Below are positions 1 to 10,859 of a DNA stretch of 64,000 nucleotides, piece by piece (within the stretch, counting starts at the first letter, position 1; every line of letters begins with the position of its first letter). The notes under the pieces are model-generated. The model was not told the DNA's origin, did no database searches, and saw only the letters and a program-made list of their open reading frames with translations. The stretch is taken from positions 12,482,534-12,546,533 of the forward strand of contig CAKAKS010000004.1 of the NCBI GenBank assembly GCA_916700875.1, read 5' to 3'. This DNA is from Sebastes aleutianus. Its lineage: Eukaryota; Chordata; Actinopteri; Perciformes; Sebastidae. Made by a program: the position numbers and the translations under genes.

Positions 1-2980
1 TTGAACGGGGCTGCGGGGGTTTCCTTCGAAAAGAGGGGCAAATAAAGCCACACTATCCAGCGCGTTTACGCAAAATCCCTAAATCTTTACGCACCACAGG
101 AAAGGAGTAGTATATGCGCCCAAAACGGAGCATTATCTCGGTTCTATTCTGCGTGTTTTTCATGCGCGATAACCAGCGCCGCGCAGCAGCTCCACCACCA
201 ACCAACCAACCAACCAACATGGACAAGACGACTGCTGAAGTTGAGGCGCAAAACACTGGATTATACTTATTATATTCTGCGCCATTTAAGCCACTAAAGT
301 CACACACTTCATTTATTTAACATTGCTTATATACTTTGTGCCAATTGGCATTTATACAAACCCCACAAACATCATAATACGTCCTCCAAATGACAAACGT
401 AGCCACATATTCCATTTTATCCATGTATTTATAAGTCATTATAGGGCATCTTGGAAAGGTTGTAAAACAATAATCTATCGGCGCGTATTAATACAAAAAG
501 CTATAATGACTTTCAGGGCATCCCTTTGATGAAATGAAAAAACACCAGTGATTATTAAAAGTCTAAATGTAACACTCACAAGACATGGACATGAGGAGGT
601 GAACCCTCTTTCAGCACTGGATGACAGCCAGCTCCTGAACATTGCTTATACTTTGTGCCATTTGGCATTTATACAAACCCACAAACATCATAAGCTCAAA
701 CGGGTGAATATCCTCCTGAGCCCATTGACATGTGTCCTCTGTAGTGGACGTTTTGTCCACATGCATATCCTCTTACTCTTTTGACCTACTCTATCAACCC
801 CTGGTGTATTGTAAAGAGGACATCCTAGGCTTTCCAGTGATATGTCATGTGTGTTGTTTTTTTTAATCAGTTTGAATGTATTCTTGGTTTAATATCACTC
901 TACAGCCATAATCTGTTCATTTTTTTTGTCTTTTCACACTGAAATAGTCCTGTAGTCCACATAGAGTGGACAATAAAAATAAAGTTTAACAAGCCTACAT
1001 TGTTAAGGTTTTCTTTTAACCCCTAAATAGGAAGGAAAGCACACAAAAAAAGTAATTGGAAGACACTTTTTAACTCGGTTCCCAGGAGGATATACGTCCT
1101 CCAATGACAAAGTATCCACATATTCCCTTTTATCCAGTATTTATAAGCCATTATAGGCATCTTCTAGAAAGGTTGTAAAACAATAATCTATCGGCGCGTA
1201 TTAATAAAAAAAAAATGACTTTCAGGGCATCCCTTTGATGAAATGAAAAACACCAGTGATTATTAAAAGTCTAAATGTAACACACACAGACATAGACATG
1301 AGGAGGTGATCCCTCTTTCAGCACTGGATGACAGCCAGCTCTGAATCACACACTGTTACTTTATGGAGGAGCCACAGCAGCAAGGCAAGTTTGGACAGCG
1401 ACTCCACACATGGATAATGATGGATATAATGTCTACATACATGCAGAGAGAGAGAGCCTGTTGCACCATTAATCGATCGACTTGGTGTTTGGACAACTGG
1501 TCTCCTCTCTGTCCTGTGGGAGCTGCATGCTCACTTTATAAGAGTCAATCACTCCACGAATCCAAAAAGAAGTTTGCTCATACTGGGAACGAATGCTGTT
1601 TAACGTGCAACCAGCAAAACGCTGCTATAAAGACTAAATCAAGAAACAGTGACTGTAGGCTATACAGAAGATGCAGCCTATATACATCACATTGGCTGTG
1701 TTCTTTAGTTGGTGTTGATAACACATCAATTAATTCAGATCCGCTGTAATTCTCTCAATAAAGCAACAACAAATGAGGAGATTTCCTCTCAGCTTCTTTG
1801 CAATGACCCAAAACAGAGAGCAGTTCCTCTTGTAATAAAGGTCCCCCCCTTTACACGTAAATCAGCAGCAGCTGGAAATAACCCAATTAAAAAATCGGCA
1901 ATGGGAAAAACCCAAAGACCTCAGACAATCCAGAAAATCTTGAAATAAATAACCTGGAGATTCCTAATCCACCACATGACTGAAAAGTCAACTCAAACAA
2001 GAAGCACTTTTGGTGTCTTAAATGTGGCTCATAACACACTAAACCATCCAGGCTACATTAGAACATCTACTCACAGACATGTGAGGCTGTCAACTTGCAA
2101 ACCCGAGTGTGGGTTGGGGGGAAATACATTAATTTTAACCCATTAAGCACACACAGAGGGTGCCCAACAGCATTCATGAGTAAAATGATAATTTTTTATC
2201 CCCCCAAGAGGCAAAAAAAGCCCTGGCTCATGTCTGCTTGTCCTGTAAAGCACCAGATCCAGAGCCACACACAGTGCGCCAGCATTTAGCCTGCATGGAG
2301 GTGAAAATATGGAAAATCCATAATGAGGTTATACATGTCAACAAACAAAACAGTCTATGTGAAATTAAGTGACTGCTATAGAGAGACTCCACCAGCCTTT
2401 ATGTATCCTGGCCGACGAGTCGCTCCACACATTTTTTTTTAATTTCTCAAAAACCCAACCATCCTTCTTAAATATGATAACCACACACCAAGACATAAAG
2501 AACCACTGTTTAACCATGATCCAGTGTTTTTACCAAAGCAGCCGTCATGAAACATTTACGCACAGTTGAAATGGTTCGCCCTCCTTGTCACGTTTCATGG
2601 GATATACAATCCAAGTTAAGTTAATAAATCCACCATTTAGTCACATACAGCCAAAAGCAACACAGCATCGTGTTCACAACACTCCAAACATCCAAACTCT
2701 ATAAAATAAACCCTCTATATGGAAGTATGAACCTAGAAAGAGCGTTTGGAGCACTTGCTGTTGTGCACATCTCATCCAACCTCAGCCTGTTTCACCCGAC
2801 ATCTCCCACTTTACATAAATCCAAACGACGCAATGCAAACCCTAGCCAATATCAACTTACACGCACACGTTGCTCAATAGTACATCATGCGACACCGGGT
2901 GCGCGTGGATCTTAATTCGCATTCGTGCACGAGCTAGGAACATGTTTTGCAGAAAGGAATAAAAAAAAAAAAAAAAGTGG

Positions 2981-3011
<31 letters not shown>

Positions 3012-3162
3012 CTGGAGCTCCACGTCGGTGATCGCTACCGTTTGAAAAGCTCCACATCCACCAGCTTGGCTCGGTAACGTAAGGAAAAAAACGCACAAAA
3101 GCACCACGCAGAAGCGCTCCTTTTGCGTCCGTTAGTTGGAGACGATATCGATGAAGACGTAC
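1..3162. other. inferred bmi1 intron 1; no coding sequence recognised
   Basis: No exon of a known protein was found on either strand. The left third holds a local duplication (separate entry). The stretch at 1350-2900 looks unique and AT-rich. A (CA)n tract lies at about 2983-3010. The assignment to intron 1 depends on the bmi1 reading of the 3.2-kb promoter. Confidence 0.4.
319..1345. repeat. partly duplicated local block (A-B-A'-...-B')
   Basis: Segment B at 378-640 recurs at 1093-1345 with high identity, including the shared core aatctatcggcgcgtattaa. Segment A at 319-377 (around ttgtgccaattggcattta) recurs at 638-694, directly after B. The order is A B A' spacer B'. No terminal inverted repeats were seen, so this looks like a decayed tandem duplication rather than a transposon. 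Confidence 0.75.
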
Positions 3163-3600
3163 CTGGAGGCTCGGCTGTGAATCCGTGGAGCTTGAGGCGA
3201 CTAGACAATGAAAGTTGGTGAGTGCAGCTCAGCAGAAAATGAATAGGAGCCGAGCCGCCATCTTGAAGCAGGCTGCAGACGCTGTCAGTGGCGGAGAGGA
3301 GGCGCACGGCGGACCGGAGCGCATTTCAGATGGTGAGAATAAAAACAAAACTCCTCGTTTTTCCGCTGCGAGCTGTGAGCGTATCCGATATCCACGGAGC
3401 TCCAGTGCTCCCGGTTCGACTCCCACTTCGGCACCGACAACTTTGCCTCCAAAATATCCTCCGCTTCAACCCCCTCCAGTAGAAAATGCAGCAGCAGTCA
3501 GTGTGTGTGTGTGTGTGTGTTGCTCTGTGGAAACTGACACCGTCCCCAAAATGGCTTGTAGTTCGACCGCCCCGCTTTGGTCACGTGGTCTCGTTGCTTA
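3163..3600 (-). promoter_or_regulatory. bmi1: CpG-dense promoter and first (non-coding) exon, probably bmi1/pcgf4
   Basis: A CpG-rich, non-repetitive block 2.0-2.5 kb downstream of the commd3 polyA signal on the same strand. In vertebrates the gene immediately downstream of COMMD3 is BMI1, whose first exon is non-coding. On the minus strand the block ends in a near-consensus donor, CCTCCAG|GTACGTC, with the last exon base at 3163. A YY1/TISU-type element lies at 3254-3265 and a CACGTG E-box at about 3583-3588. The start site is not determined; a point near 3270-3300 would fit the TISU spacing. A (GT)n tract at about 3500-3520 interrupts the island. No BMI1 RING-finger exon was found in 1-3162, so the coding exons should lie left of the window. 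The identity is inferred from synteny. Confidence 0.5.
3229..3261 (-). CDS. candidate upstream ORF in TISU context (MAARLLFIFC)
   Basis: A 10-codon ORF, MAARLLFIFC, on the minus strand within the inferred bmi1 first exon. Its ATG sits in CAAGATGGCGGC (3254-3265), which fits the TISU consensus SAASATGGCGGC, also a YY1 site. TISU directs scanning-free initiation near the cap when the 5' leader is very short. If transcription starts just upstream, this ORF would be translated ahead of the main protein. Whether it is translated is unknown. Confidence 0.3.
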   Translation of the reverse strand: MAARLLFIFC

Positions 3601-4650
3601 AGGGTGCCTAGGAATTACTGTCGGTGTATGCTGTTTTCATCCTGATCTACTACGCATGATGCATAGACTCAAATAACACACATATATAGACATTTTTACA
3701 GCCTATTTAAGCAACACATCTTAAAAACTAAGAAGCAGTTTGTGCCTCACTTTGAGCTGAAAGGACACCATGGCACCATGGTTTGCTGTTTTTCTCCTGA
3801 TCTACTACGCATGATGTAGAGACTAGAATAAACACACATCTATACATTCTAACAGCCTTTTTAAGCGACAAATCTCATAAACCAAGTAGCAGTTTTGTGC
3901 CACACTTGGAGCTGAAAGGACACCATGGCAGTTGCTTAAGGGTGCCTAGGAATTACTGTCGGTGTATGCTGTTTTCTCCTGATCTACTACGCATGATGTA
4001 TGGACTAGAATAACACATATATATAGACATTTTAACAGCCTTTTCACCAACAAAATCTCACAAACTGAGTATCAGTTTTGTGCCTCACTTGGAGCTGAAA
4101 GGACACCATGCAGCTGCTTGAATATCACTGTCGGTGTATGCTGTTTTTCTCCTCATCTACTACGCATGATGTATAGACTTAAATAACACATTTAACAGCC
4201 TTTTAAGCAACACATCTCAGAAACTTAGTAGCAGTTTGTGCGTCACTTGGAGCTGAAATGACACCAGGCAGCTGCTTAAGGGTGCCTAGGAATTACTGTC
4301 GGTGTATGCTGTTTTCCTCCTGATCCACTACGCATAGACTAAAATAACACACATATATACATTTAACAGCCTTTTAAGCAACAAATCTCAGAAACTAAGT
4401 ATTAGTTTTGTGCCTCACTTGAGCTGAAAGGACACTGCTTAAGGGCGCAGAAAAATTACTGTCGGTGTATGCTGTTTTCTCCTCATCTACTTCGCATAGA
4501 CTAAAATAACACACATGTATACATTCTAATAGCCTTTTAAGCAACAAATCTCAGAGACTAAGTATTAGTTTGTGCCTCACTTTGTAAGCTGAAAGGACAC
4601 CATGGATGGCAGCTGCTTGAAAATTACCCTCGGTGTATTCTGGTCTCTCT
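3595..4650. repeat. minisatellite-like tandem array, unit about 165 bp, about 7 copies
   Basis: The motif ctgtcggtgtatgctgtttt or a diverged form recurs near 3618, 3780, 3957, 4129, 4294, 4459 and 4626, so the period is about 160-177 bp. Each unit also carries a form of ctactacgcatgatg, taacagcctttt and gagctgaaaggacacc. Several units begin with ttaagggtgcctagg. The array runs up to the edge of the inferred bmi1 CpG promoter and fills about half of the commd3-bmi1 gap. Confidence 0.85.
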
Positions 4651-5640
4651 ATAATGTAGGCTATGACGCATATGATTTTAAATAACCCATAATATACATT
4701 CATAACAGTTTGATGCACTTTTCACCTCGAAAAGAAACACAACACATAGCCCAATCCTCTCATGTACTTTGGCTCAAATGAGACTATTACGCGCGTGTAT
4801 AGAAAGTAGGCTACTGATGGTGATGGTGTGCCCTCTCGTCTCTCTCTGATGTTATAAATAACTGCAGCACAAGCACGCACTCTCTCACACACACAGTTCC
4901 GTGTCGTTTTGACCGTCCAAATCCACTCACACAAGAAGAACAACGCAGTCTATTGGAGAGCACCATGCCAGGCAGCTTTATAACCTTTATAATAATCTCT
5001 GTTCATCTTTGCTTAAAAAAAAAAAAGACCCATGAGTCCATGTGACAAATGGCTCTGGTGTCAAACCTTTGTCACAGGCTTTTCCTGACATCTGCAAAAA
5101 AAAAGAAAAAAAAAAGAGAGAGAGAAAAGGAAGAAAAAAATGCGCCACAACATCCACTTGATGAATTGGAGCCTTTATCCTCCAGCCAGCGCCGCAGAAA
5201 ATGAAGGCATCTCGGATGTTTATGGAATCTGAGCCGCTGTGGCGCTTCAGCTGAGGAGCTTTGAACTTTTCAGCTGTGTGAGGTGGATGCAGAAAGCTTA
5301 GGAAGGTCTAAAAGGGGGACCGAAATTCCTGCAGAGAAATGTAGCTAATAAAAAAGTATAACTTTTTATAAATAAACTAAATCCCATCCAGAAAAAGCTG
5401 CTCTTGTTGCAACAAATGCTGCAGGAAACAATAACACACGGCTGTCATGAAACTATGGCAAAAATCCTATTCAGGGTTGACAAAACATGCCTATACCTCA
5501 TTGGCTCAAAATTAAATGTTTCACATCTCTCCGACACAAATCCTAAAATATGACAATGACATCAACTGAATGTTATTAAAAATATTTCCCCGACCAAAAT
5601 GGTAATTTCTAAAAGACAATGTGTGCAGCTATATCAGTGT
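4651..5640. other. commd3-bmi1 intergenic spacer
   Basis: No gene, RNA or recognisable transposon. It contains A-rich and AG-rich low-complexity sequence at about 5090-5145 and otherwise looks unique. Confidence 0.5.
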
Positions 5641-5651
5641 GAGCACATGGA

Positions 5652-5657
5652 TTTATT
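5652..5657 (-). terminator. commd3: candidate commd3 polyadenylation signal
   Basis: AATAAA on the minus strand, about 203 nt past the commd3 stop. It is the first canonical hexamer in that direction and implies a short 3' UTR. Assigned by position only. Confidence 0.6.
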
Positions 5658-5859
5658 CAAAGCAAAAGGTGGATTTGATTTTTTTCTGTTTTAATTGAAA
5701 CACACAACTTGGAATGATAATGGTCTCACGTGCACATCATGTCAATCTTATAGGTACAAAAGAAGCTCTAAAGAGAGATGAGCAAAATGCCGCTGGAAAC
5801 TGCTGAAGTTCAGTGCTTTTGTGGTGCCGAAAAGGCGAGGAGGAAACTGGACACCGGCA

Positions 5860-5919
5860 TCACATCTGACTGGCTTTCTCCACACTCTTGGCAGCGTCTT
5901 TGAGCTTTCCCACCAAATC
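5860..5919 (-). CDS. commd3: commd3 terminal coding exon 8
   Basis: 60 nt including TGA. It encodes DLVGKLKDAAKSVEKASQM and stop, the conserved C-terminal amphipathic helix of the COMM domain. The acceptor is gttttcag|GAT. Confidence 0.96.
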   Translation of the reverse strand, partial: DLVGKLKDAAKSVEKASQM

Positions 5920-8900
5920 CTGAAAACAAGCAACCATCGATCATTTTCAATAGGAAACACGTCCGGTGGTAAAAATATATATATTTAAAAAAAAAAAGAA
6001 TATTATACTCATTAGAATAAATCAAATAAGAATTAAACAGAATTAGTAAGCGTTCAGAATTTTGATTACTGAATTCTGGAATATTATAATATTTGGTAAA
6101 ACTGAATTCACCAAATATTTTGCAACGTTAATCCAACATTGTTCATCTAAATTGTATTATTTATTTAAAAACAGGTCAGTCCTCACATCACATAAACAGA
6201 AAGCATCAAACAGCCGAGTGTACTGTAAGTTATTATGCCAGTATAGCATTTCTTTTTTCACACTTGATCAACTTAATGCATCATCATCAATACGAAGTTC
6301 AGTTAGTTCCATTTATTATATTTAAGGTTTGGCTGCAGCAATGAAAAGCTCTATCATTTATTAAGTCGCAGATATAATGATACAATTTAGTACATATTTT
6401 CTTTGGATGTTGCCCTCTCTGAAGAGGAAAACTGCTCAGTGAGTCGACTTCTTTCACTTTCGTTTCTGAGGCTGAATATGGTGCGTAAAAGCTCATGATG
6501 CAACTAAGATGGTCTAACTCTGGAGTAAAAATGACAGACAAGTAGATCAAAAAGCAGCATTCAAGGAATAAAATCCTTCCTCTACCTGTAGCTGCTCCAC
6601 TGTGCAGGTGAAGTTGATATCTTCCGAGGATCCTTCATTCTAACAAAAAGGCACAATCGTTGTTTTACGCACTGCAGAAGCGCACCAAACACATCCAAGA
6701 AAATCCAGGAAAGTGGAGGCATGCTTAGAGTCTTACCTCCGTGTTCAATGAAATCAAGTAGAACGGCTCGTTGACCTTATCGACCTGTGCGTTCTGCATG
6801 TCGGGGAAACAACATTTTCAGTTTGGTGCAACAAAAAGACAAAAATGTTCTCAAAAAACTTGTTTAATGTACCTTCACGTGGTATTGTAGACGCCATGAC
6901 GCGTCTGTAATCTGAGGTGGACACCTTCCTATGCTAGAGGAGAGGGACAGAAAAGATTGTGTTGCATCTGTAATCTCGATTAAGTAGAAATTATACAGAA
7001 AACAGGATCAAGATGAGGGAGAAAAGGCAGAAATGTGTTCTCAAAATGTATCCCCATTTGAGCATTTTTAGCCGGATCCTCTAAAGACTTTCAGTATTTA
7101 ACAAATAGCTCTTTTGTGGTTATTTAACCACATGTCCCACAGTTTTGTGTGCCTACTTTTTTTTATGAAGATTAAAATACTTTCCGTGTTTTTATATGAA
7201 TTGACCATTTGTTTGCAACTGTTTCGAATCAGTTTGCAGACAATGAGGTTCTTTCACAAAGAGCGTTTGTTTATGGCGCGTCATAAAGCAGCATTTACAT
7301 TGCAATTAATCACACTCCATGTCTCCTTCGACTCTCTCTGCTTCTTACTGGGTTGAAGCAACAACTTTTCTTGCTCTTCCCTCATTTTCAGTAAATAATC
7401 CAATCCAATTATTTAAGATTATGTCAAAACTATTTTTTTTTCTGTCACATCTCATGTCAATCATTATTACTGTGGAGTCGAATACCAATTGGAAAAAAAA
7501 CTTCAGTTTGTGATCATCAATGAGCAAAAACTTTCAGTTATAATTCTGCAATATTTCATTTACAACTCATGCTTTGAATTTTGTATGTATATACGTTTAT
7601 TGATGTATTGAGGCTTCACTGTGTGAACTCACAAAATGTGAATTCTTTTCAGAAAAATCTCCATGTTTGATTGTTGAAAGTTGGTCTAAACTGACAGCTC
7701 TGGAAAGAAGACCTCACACTTCAACACAGTTCAATACAAACTCTACTGTAGCTTCTAGAAATATCTCTGTGTGTCAACTCAAAAAAATCTCATGTTCCAG
7801 TTTTATCTTGGAGACATGATCAGTTTGGGATAAAACAACTCTAAAATAACATCATCACCTCCACTAATCTCTTCAACTCTAAGAATTTCAAGTTTACCTT
7901 GCTAACAGGCGCTCTAGTTCTTTTTTATGTTTCTGTAAAACAAAACATGGAGATCAATGAGTTATGGGCACAGTCACAAGAATATATGACAAAACATTTT
8001 TTTTGTAAAATTTTATAAATGCAATATTGTTTGAAGTGTCACCTGATGTGTGCTATAGAAGATTTCTATTCTCTCTGCACTGAATGTGAGCTCTTCAAGG
8101 CAGGAGCTGCAAGAACAAAACAACACTTTAATTAGATTTCACAAAACTGCAGATTTTTGGACAACTTTACACCAGCATTTTAATTGTAACCTTTGTATTT
8201 TTCCCTTCCCAAAACAGAGATTACAGGGGAACAAATACATCAGTGCTACTTTGGTACCACGTAGAATGAATGAATGTGGATGCCTCCATTGTCCAAGTTA
8301 ACGTTTGTAATCACAGTTAAATTGCAGTTTTTAAGAAATACAAGGCAACCTAAAAGCTGGAGTTTTTATGAGAAAAAATGAAATACTTTCCTATCTTAAG
8401 TGATCTTTGGCTGTATATAGCCTGATGATGACCTGATGATCAGATTATCACCTTCCCTTCTCTGACTAAAAATCTAAACATTAAGGCAATGTAGGTGGAC
8501 AATTGTGAGAAACTGTATTTCAATCATAATCTACCACTGATCCACTCAGAGAAACATGTCAAATGTAACTATATTATTTTAATTGATTTGCATCCATTTG
8601 CTGTTCCATAAAACTTGCAGACAAATTTCAAAAGTTGCTTAATAATGCTAAAAAATTGGCCCTTTGTTTTATCTGTGGGAACATTTCTGCTGGTTTGCAA
8701 GCAGGACATGTTACACATCTGGGACATCTGGGACACACATTCAGAACACAACAGCAGCATGGCTAATTAACTCATTTCAGTAAAACAACACTGTGACCTC
8801 CTGCAAATCACACTGATGCAGTATTTTAAATGTACAATCTTTTTTTGCTTTTTTTATACAGTTTCCTCTAGGAAATTATACAATAGCCTATATCTCACAT

Positions 8901-10582
8901 ATTTTGTTAATTCAATTTATTACTGCAGTCTAATAGCCTATAGGCTCATGGTCTATTGGGAGATGTAATCAGAAGGTAACAATAGTGTCCTTACATATGG
9001 TTAACAATATGAATATAGGCTACAATATAAAACCATATAGAGCAATACATTTCATGTCACACTGTGATATTAGCACAATTTTCAGAGCCATATACAGATA
9101 ACTAATGAGCCTATTTTTTAGCAAGTGTGTTGGGTTAAAAACAGTCAACAGGAAAACTTTTAGTCTCCTACCTGATCGTTGACTTGTCTGCGTTTTGTTT
9201 GACCGCCTCCAGAATGAAGGTGGTCACTGCGGTGTGACTCTGCTTCAGCAGGATCTGGTCGATCTGCTTCAGCTCGGGCTGATCTGGAAGCACAAAACAC
9301 CTAAATGTGAGGATGCACACTCTGCAGGTAGAAACACGCAGATCTTTCTCTCTCTGTGGACGCAACAGACGCGTTTGATTGGTATAAATGATGTAGGGGA
9401 TCCATATACTCTCCAGATTGACGTGCCAGAATGGAAATCAATGACAATTTGCATGTGAATGGGCCCCTCAGCTGCATCAGCCAGGGGTCCTTTGTTTGTT
9501 TGCATGGTGGACATTTCACTTTCTATATGATTCTGCCATTATAAAGAGTCGGAATGCTGCAGAAGTTGGACAACACATGCAAAAAAAACACCAGTCGAAG
9601 TTGTAACTATTGCATGAGGTAGCCAAGTCATGCCTTCATATTGCATTATTTATATTTAGATCTAAATTAGTAGGCTATAACAAAGATCTATGGTTAAAGA
9701 GAACAATCGGATGTATCTCCTTTATCGTTTTTTTGGACTAATGGTGATTGAAATAGTCTAACACAGTCTTTTCTAATGTGCTGAGTAGACTTGAGTAGAC
9801 ATTTCACTTTCTCTATGATTCTGCCATTATAAAGAGTCGGAATGCTGCAGAAGTTGGACAACATATGCAAAACAACAACCAGTCGAAGCTGTTACTATTG
9901 CATGATGTAGCCAAGTATTTCGTCATTTTGCATTATTTATATTTAGACATAAATCTAAATTAGTACATAGCCTACTGGTGGTTCCAAAGATCTGGTGGTT
10001 AAAGTGCACAATCGGATGTATCTCCATTATCGTTTTTTTTGGACTAATGGTGATTGAAATAGTCTAACACAGTCTTTTCTAATGTGCTGAGTAGACTTGA
10101 TGCCAGTTTAAAATGACAAAAGGCATCCCCGAGTGGCCGTGTGATTGTGTGACTGCTGCTGAATGTAAAGCAGCTCCAGCAGCAGCAGCAGCAGAAAGAG
10201 GACTAATATAAACCCGCTTTAGTGCAGCTGATGGGCGGCTTGTCTGCTGCTGCACCGCTCCGCCTCATTACAGATCTGAATATAAACACACAGGGGAAAG
10301 AAAGAAAGAGCAACATGCACGTAGAAAAAACAGCAAAACACATCGAGGCATGCACACACACGGGGGGAGAGAGAGAAACCGGAAGCAACGGCGGAGGGAG
10401 ACAAAAGCGTCGGTGGTGGAGAGGAGGAGAGTCGGCTCACCGAGGACGCCCGGGTCCGCTGCAGAGGAGAGCAGGCTGCGGAAGGACGCGTCCAGCAGCA
10501 CCTGGTAGCTGCTCTGGTCGAAGCAGGAGGACGGGTCGGCTAGAGACTGCAGTCCTCTCTGCACAGACTCAGACAACTCCAT
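5860..10582 (-). CDS. commd3: COMM domain-containing protein 3 (complete gene, 8 coding exons)
   Basis: COMMD3 is a subunit of the COMMD/CCDC22/CCDC93 (Commander) complex, which sorts endosomal cargo. Eight exons on the minus strand join with consistent phases to 585 nt, or 194 residues plus stop; human COMMD3 is 195. Recognition came from the N-terminus MELSESVQRGLQSLADP, the segment QIDQILLKQSHTAVTTFILE, the SIGRCPPQITDASWRLQY block that opens the COMM domain, and the C-terminal EQLQDLVGKLKDAAKSVEKA. The COMM domain is roughly residues 120-194. Every intron has GT donors and AG acceptors. The ATG was chosen because MELSES is the conserved start. The protein ends in QM. Introns 1-3 are the longest and carry repeats; intron 1 holds a 288-bp tandem duplication. 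The next gene downstream on the same strand is the inferred bmi1, as in mammals. Confidence 0.96.
6586..6639 (-). CDS. commd3: commd3 coding exon 7
   Basis: 54 nt, phase 0 at both ends. It encodes NEGSSEDINFTCTVEQLQ, matching human ISFSCSMEQLQ. The acceptor is ttgttag|AAT and the donor CAG|GTAGAG. Confidence 0.94.
6737..6793 (-). CDS. commd3: commd3 coding exon 6
   Basis: 57 nt, phase 0 at both ends. It encodes NAQVDKVNEPFYLISLNTE, a strand of the COMM domain. The acceptor is catgcag|AAC and the donor GAG|GTAAGA. Confidence 0.94.
6873..6933 (-). CDS. commd3: commd3 coding exon 5
   Basis: 61 nt. The acceptor is cctctag|C, completing Ser, then IGRCPPQITDASWRLQYHVK. This is the most conserved COMMD3 block and includes the Trp that begins the COMM domain. 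The donor is AAG|GTACAT. Confidence 0.95.
7898..7932 (-). CDS. commd3: commd3 coding exon 4 (35 nt)
   Basis: A very short exon encoding KHKKELERLLA plus two bases of a Ser codon. The acceptor is tttacag|AAA and the donor AAG|GTAAAC. It is too short to be seen as an open frame, but the phase and homology to the human NNKNSLEILLGS segment require it. Confidence 0.92.
8043..8106 (-). CDS. commd3: commd3 coding exon 3
   Basis: 64 nt. The acceptor is cttgcag|CTCC. It encodes SCLEELTFSAERIEIFYST and HQ, matching the human LEDCKFDRERIELF segment. The donor is CAG|GTGACA and the exon ends in phase 0. Confidence 0.94.
9172..9283 (-). CDS. commd3: commd3 coding exon 2
   Basis: 112 nt. The acceptor is ttccag|AT and the split codon gives Asp. 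It encodes DQPELKQIDQILLKQSH and then TFILEAVKQNADKSTI. The donor is CAG|GTAGGA. It matches the helical N-terminal domain of COMMD3. Confidence 0.95.
9511..10100. repeat. tandem duplication, 2 x about 290 bp, in commd3 intron 1
   Basis: The sequence starting acatttcactttct at 9511 repeats at 9799 with few differences, including the shared blocks gagtcggaatgctgcagaag and tggactaatggtgattgaaa. High identity suggests a recent event. It lies between commd3 exons 1 and 2. Confidence 0.88.
10441..10582 (-). CDS. commd3: commd3 coding exon 1
   Basis: This exon encodes residues 1-47 (MELSESVQRG to AADPGVL) and one base of codon 48. The donor is G|GTGAGCC. It lies in a locally GC-rich, CpG-containing block, as expected for a promoter-proximal exon. 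Confidence 0.95.
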
Positions 10583-10720
10583 TTTGCAAAAAGGGTTGAC
10601 CCACGACACCAGACCACGTGATGGATCAGCTGATGTAGCGTGTGGTGGAGCAGCAGAGAGCAGAGAGCTGTGCTGAGGCTGATTACACCACCAGAGAGCT
10701 GCAGGGCTGGTTAATGTGGA
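10583..10720 (-). promoter_or_regulatory. commd3: commd3 promoter region
   Basis: Sequence just upstream of the commd3 ATG. A CACGTG E-box sits at about 10615-10620 and a CAGCTG E-box about 10 bp further upstream. The CpG-containing exon 1 block adjoins it. No TATA box is evident. The transcription start cannot be fixed from sequence. Confidence 0.45.
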
Positions 10721-10859
10721 GAACCCTGTTATGGGAGCACGATTTTGGGGGGATTGCTAGTATAGGATATGTGGTGGTCTTCATATTGCGATTCTCCCCT
10801 TGTTGCTCTGTATGTGCACCAAAGAGGCTATAAAGACAAACTTGCCACTACATGGTGAA

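Noticed and set aside
548..784. Plus-strand frame with LTCVLCSGRF, resembling the BMI1/PCGF RING start (LMCVLCGGYF)
   Set aside because: Wrong strand for the inferred bmi1, no further RING Cys/His ligands before the stop, and it overlaps the local duplication. Treated as coincidence.
3215..3601. 128-codon plus-strand frame across the 3.2-kb CpG island
   Set aside because: It crosses a (GT)n tract (poly Val/Cys) and the CpG island opposite the inferred bmi1 first exon. No family resemblance; best seen as a shadow of GC-rich DNA.
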